The notes under the pieces were generated by a model. That model saw only the letters and a program-made list of their open reading frames with translations. It ran no database searches and was not told the DNA's origin. Below, piece after piece: positions 32,879 to 34,287 of a stretch of DNA of 34,287 nucleotides. Position 1 is the stretch's first letter. Each line of letters starts with the position of its first letter. A program made the position numbers and the translations under genes. This DNA comes from Scatomorpha stercorigallinarum. GTDB lineage: Bacteria; Bacillota; Clostridia; Oscillospirales; Oscillospiraceae. The stretch lies in the NCBI GenBank assembly GCA_944387865.1, contig CALXGN010000020.1:1-34287 (forward strand), read 5' to 3'.

Positions 32879-33951
32879 TGGCGGTCTATAAGGAAGAAAA
32901 GACTAATACCTGGCGGGCAGTCTACCGCTATACTGACTGGAACGGTGAGCGAAAGCAGACCCAGAAGCGGGGCTTCAAGACCAAGCGGGAGGCTCAGGCA
33001 TGGGAGCGGGAACAGCTCAACAAGACCAGCGCCGATCTGGACATGACCTTCAGGAGCTTCGTGGACCTCTACACGGCGGATATGAAAACCCGGCTCAAGG
33101 AGAACACCTGGGCTACCAAGGACCACATCATCCGTACTAAGCTGCTGCCCTACTTCGGCAGGCTGAAAATGTGTAACATCACCGCCCAGCAGATTATCAC
33201 CTGGCAGAACGAGATGCTGAACCACAAAGACGAGAACGGCAAGCCCTACTCGCCGGTGTACCTGAAAACGGTCCACAATCAGCTCAGCGCCATTTTCAAT
33301 CATGCGGTGCGGTACTACAACCTCCGGGAGAACCCCTGCAAAAAGGCGGGCAGTATGGGCAAAAAGAAAAATCGGGAGATGATGTTCTGGACCAAGGAAC
33401 AATATCTGAAATTTGCCGAGGCAATGATGGACAAACCGCAGTCCTTCTATGCTTTTGAAATGCTCTACTGGTGCGGCATCCGGGAGGGAGAGCTGCTGGC
33501 CCTCACTCCCGCTGATTTCGATTTTGAGAAAGGCACCGTGTCCATCAATAAATCCTATCAGCGGCTGAACGGCCAGGACCTAATTACCACTCCCAAGACG
33601 GAAAAGAGCAACCGCGTCATCACCATGCCGCAGTTTCTGACGGATGAGATTCAGGACTATCTCAAAATGCTCTACGGCATCGGGCCCCATGATCGGATGT
33701 TCACTGTCACTAAGAGCTATCTCCACCGGGAGATGGAGCGGGGCGCGAAAGAGGCTGGGGTCAAGCGCATCCGAATCCACGACATCCGACACAGCGCGGT
33801 GTCGCTTCTCATCGATATGGGCTTTTCAGCTACGGCCATCGCAGACCGGGTGGGCCATGAGAGCATCGACATCACTTACAACTATGCGCACTTGTTTCCG
33901 TCCAAGCAGACGGAAATGGCGGATAAATTGAACATGGAAAGGGGCAATTAA
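32878..33951 (+). CDS. int: tyrosine-type site-specific integrase
   Basis: 357 residues. The N-terminal arm-binding part has the sequence YKEEKTNTWRAVYRYTDWNG and KRGFKTKREAQAWE; a SAM-like core-binding domain spans about residues 60-160. The catalytic domain shows Arg202 (CGIREGELL), a Lys in TPKTEKSNR, the H-x-x-R box with His301 and Arg304 (HDIRH), His327 (VGHESID) and nucleophile Tyr336 (TYNYAH). All catalytic residues are present, so it looks active. The start ATG overlaps the excisionase stop, with GGGAGGGG upstream. It is of the family carried by integrative and conjugative or mobilisable elements of Firmicutes. Confidence 0.95.
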   Translation: MAVYKEEKTNTWRAVYRYTDWNGERKQTQKRGFKTKREAQAWEREQLNKTSADLDMTFRSFVDLYTADMKTRLKENTWATKDHIIRTKLLPYFGRLKMCNITAQQIITWQNEMLNHKDENGKPYSPVYLKTVHNQLSAIFNHAVRYYNLRENPCKKAGSMGKKKNREMMFWTKEQYLKFAEAMMDKPQSFYAFEMLYWCGIREGELLALTPADFDFEKGTVSINKSYQRLNGQDLITTPKTEKSNRVITMPQFLTDEIQDYLKMLYGIGPHDRMFTVTKSYLHREMERGAKEAGVKRIRIHDIRHSAVSLLIDMGFSATAIADRVGHESIDITYNYAHLFPSKQTEMADKLNMERGN

Positions 33952-33953
33952 AA

Positions 33954-34287
33954 ATGTCGGCAAAGAATTTGGACAAGCACAACCGCTGGCGGAACAAAAC
34001 GGTGGCTTTCCGAGTGTCTCCGCAGGAGGACGAGCAGCTGGAAATCTTCGTCAAACTGTCCGGCCTGACGAAGCAGGACTACATCACCCGGCGGCTGCTG
34101 GAACGGGATGTGGTGGTGCAGGGCAATCCCAGAGTCTACAAGGCTCTCCGGGACGAACTGGCCGCTGTGCTGGACGAGCTGCGCCGGATCGAGGCCGGGC
34201 AGGGCGTGAGCGACGAGCTGCTGGACACCATCCAGATGATCGCTACGATTATGAACGGAATGCAGGAGGAAGCTGCCTATGGGAATT
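33954..34287 (+). CDS. mobilisation/RHH-type DNA-binding protein, cut by the window end
   Basis: The first 111 residues are present and the frame is still open at the window edge. It begins two bases after the integrase stop. The N-terminus KTVAFRVSPQEDEQLEIFVKLSG followed by TKQDYITRRLLER looks like a ribbon-helix-helix domain of the MobC type. A long helix ALRDELAAVLDELRRIEAG follows. Such proteins help relaxases at the transfer origin, so the element is probably mobilisable; the relaxase itself would lie beyond the window. The assignment rests on motif shape and position. Confidence 0.6.
   Translation, partial: MSAKNLDKHNRWRNKTVAFRVSPQEDEQLEIFVKLSGLTKQDYITRRLLERDVVVQGNPRVYKALRDELAAVLDELRRIEAGQGVSDELLDTIQMIATIMNGMQEEAAYGN

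Overview
The window reads as a stretch of a GC-rich Clostridia chromosome, probably a gut Oscillospiraceae-like Firmicute. That placement is inferred from gene content: an S-box (SAM-I) riboswitch, DegV, BlaI with an M56 peptidase, CsoR/CopA/CopZ, a lysine-rich MsmK-type ATPase, strong AGGAGG ribosome sites and gram-positive lipoprotein signals. The taxonomic rank below class is uncertain. Nearly all genes carry GC-rich third positions, so long antisense frames are common and were discarded.

Layout. (1) 1-4371: a TRIC-type channel, a DegV protein with a palindromic operator on its promoter, a PNPOx-like flavoprotein, a MarR regulator and cardiolipin synthase. (2) 4372-8495: a minus-strand copper operon copA-csoR-copZ with two CsoR-like operators, preceded by a stand-alone hypB. 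(3) 8911-12821: an ALDH3-type aldehyde dehydrogenase, a GntR/UTRA regulator and an orphan sugar-ABC ATPase. (4) 12822-22126: a small XRE regulator with a 4-TM protein, then an oligopeptide ABC operon (binding protein, two permeases, two ATPases, small TM protein). The second permease carries a roughly 400-residue extracytoplasmic insertion. (5) 22127-24789: a SAM-I riboswitch with terminator, followed by a nucleotidyltransferase, a GNAT acetyltransferase and metK. (6) 25189-30525, minus strand: a BlaI repressor with a giant 1038-residue M56/BlaR1-like sensor, a YbaK/EbsC deacylase, and a DUF421-DUF4363 pair. (7) 30596-31579: a GMP synthase ATP-PPase subunit lacking the amidotransferase half. 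(8) 31580-34287: a lower-GC mobile element with an XRE repressor, divergent promoters, an excisionase-like protein, a tyrosine integrase and a mobilisation-type protein cut by the window end. It abuts the 3' end of guaA, a known integration hotspot.

Three intergenic gaps (4462-4870, 8566-8813, 24791-25110) hold copies of one modular hairpin repeat, the middle copy inverted. No tRNA, rRNA, CRISPR array or complete insertion sequence was seen. Nothing here is clearly a new defence or biosynthetic system. The best leads are the enlarged Opp permease, the SAM-riboswitch operon with two unexpected enzymes, the giant M56 sensor and the modular repeat family.
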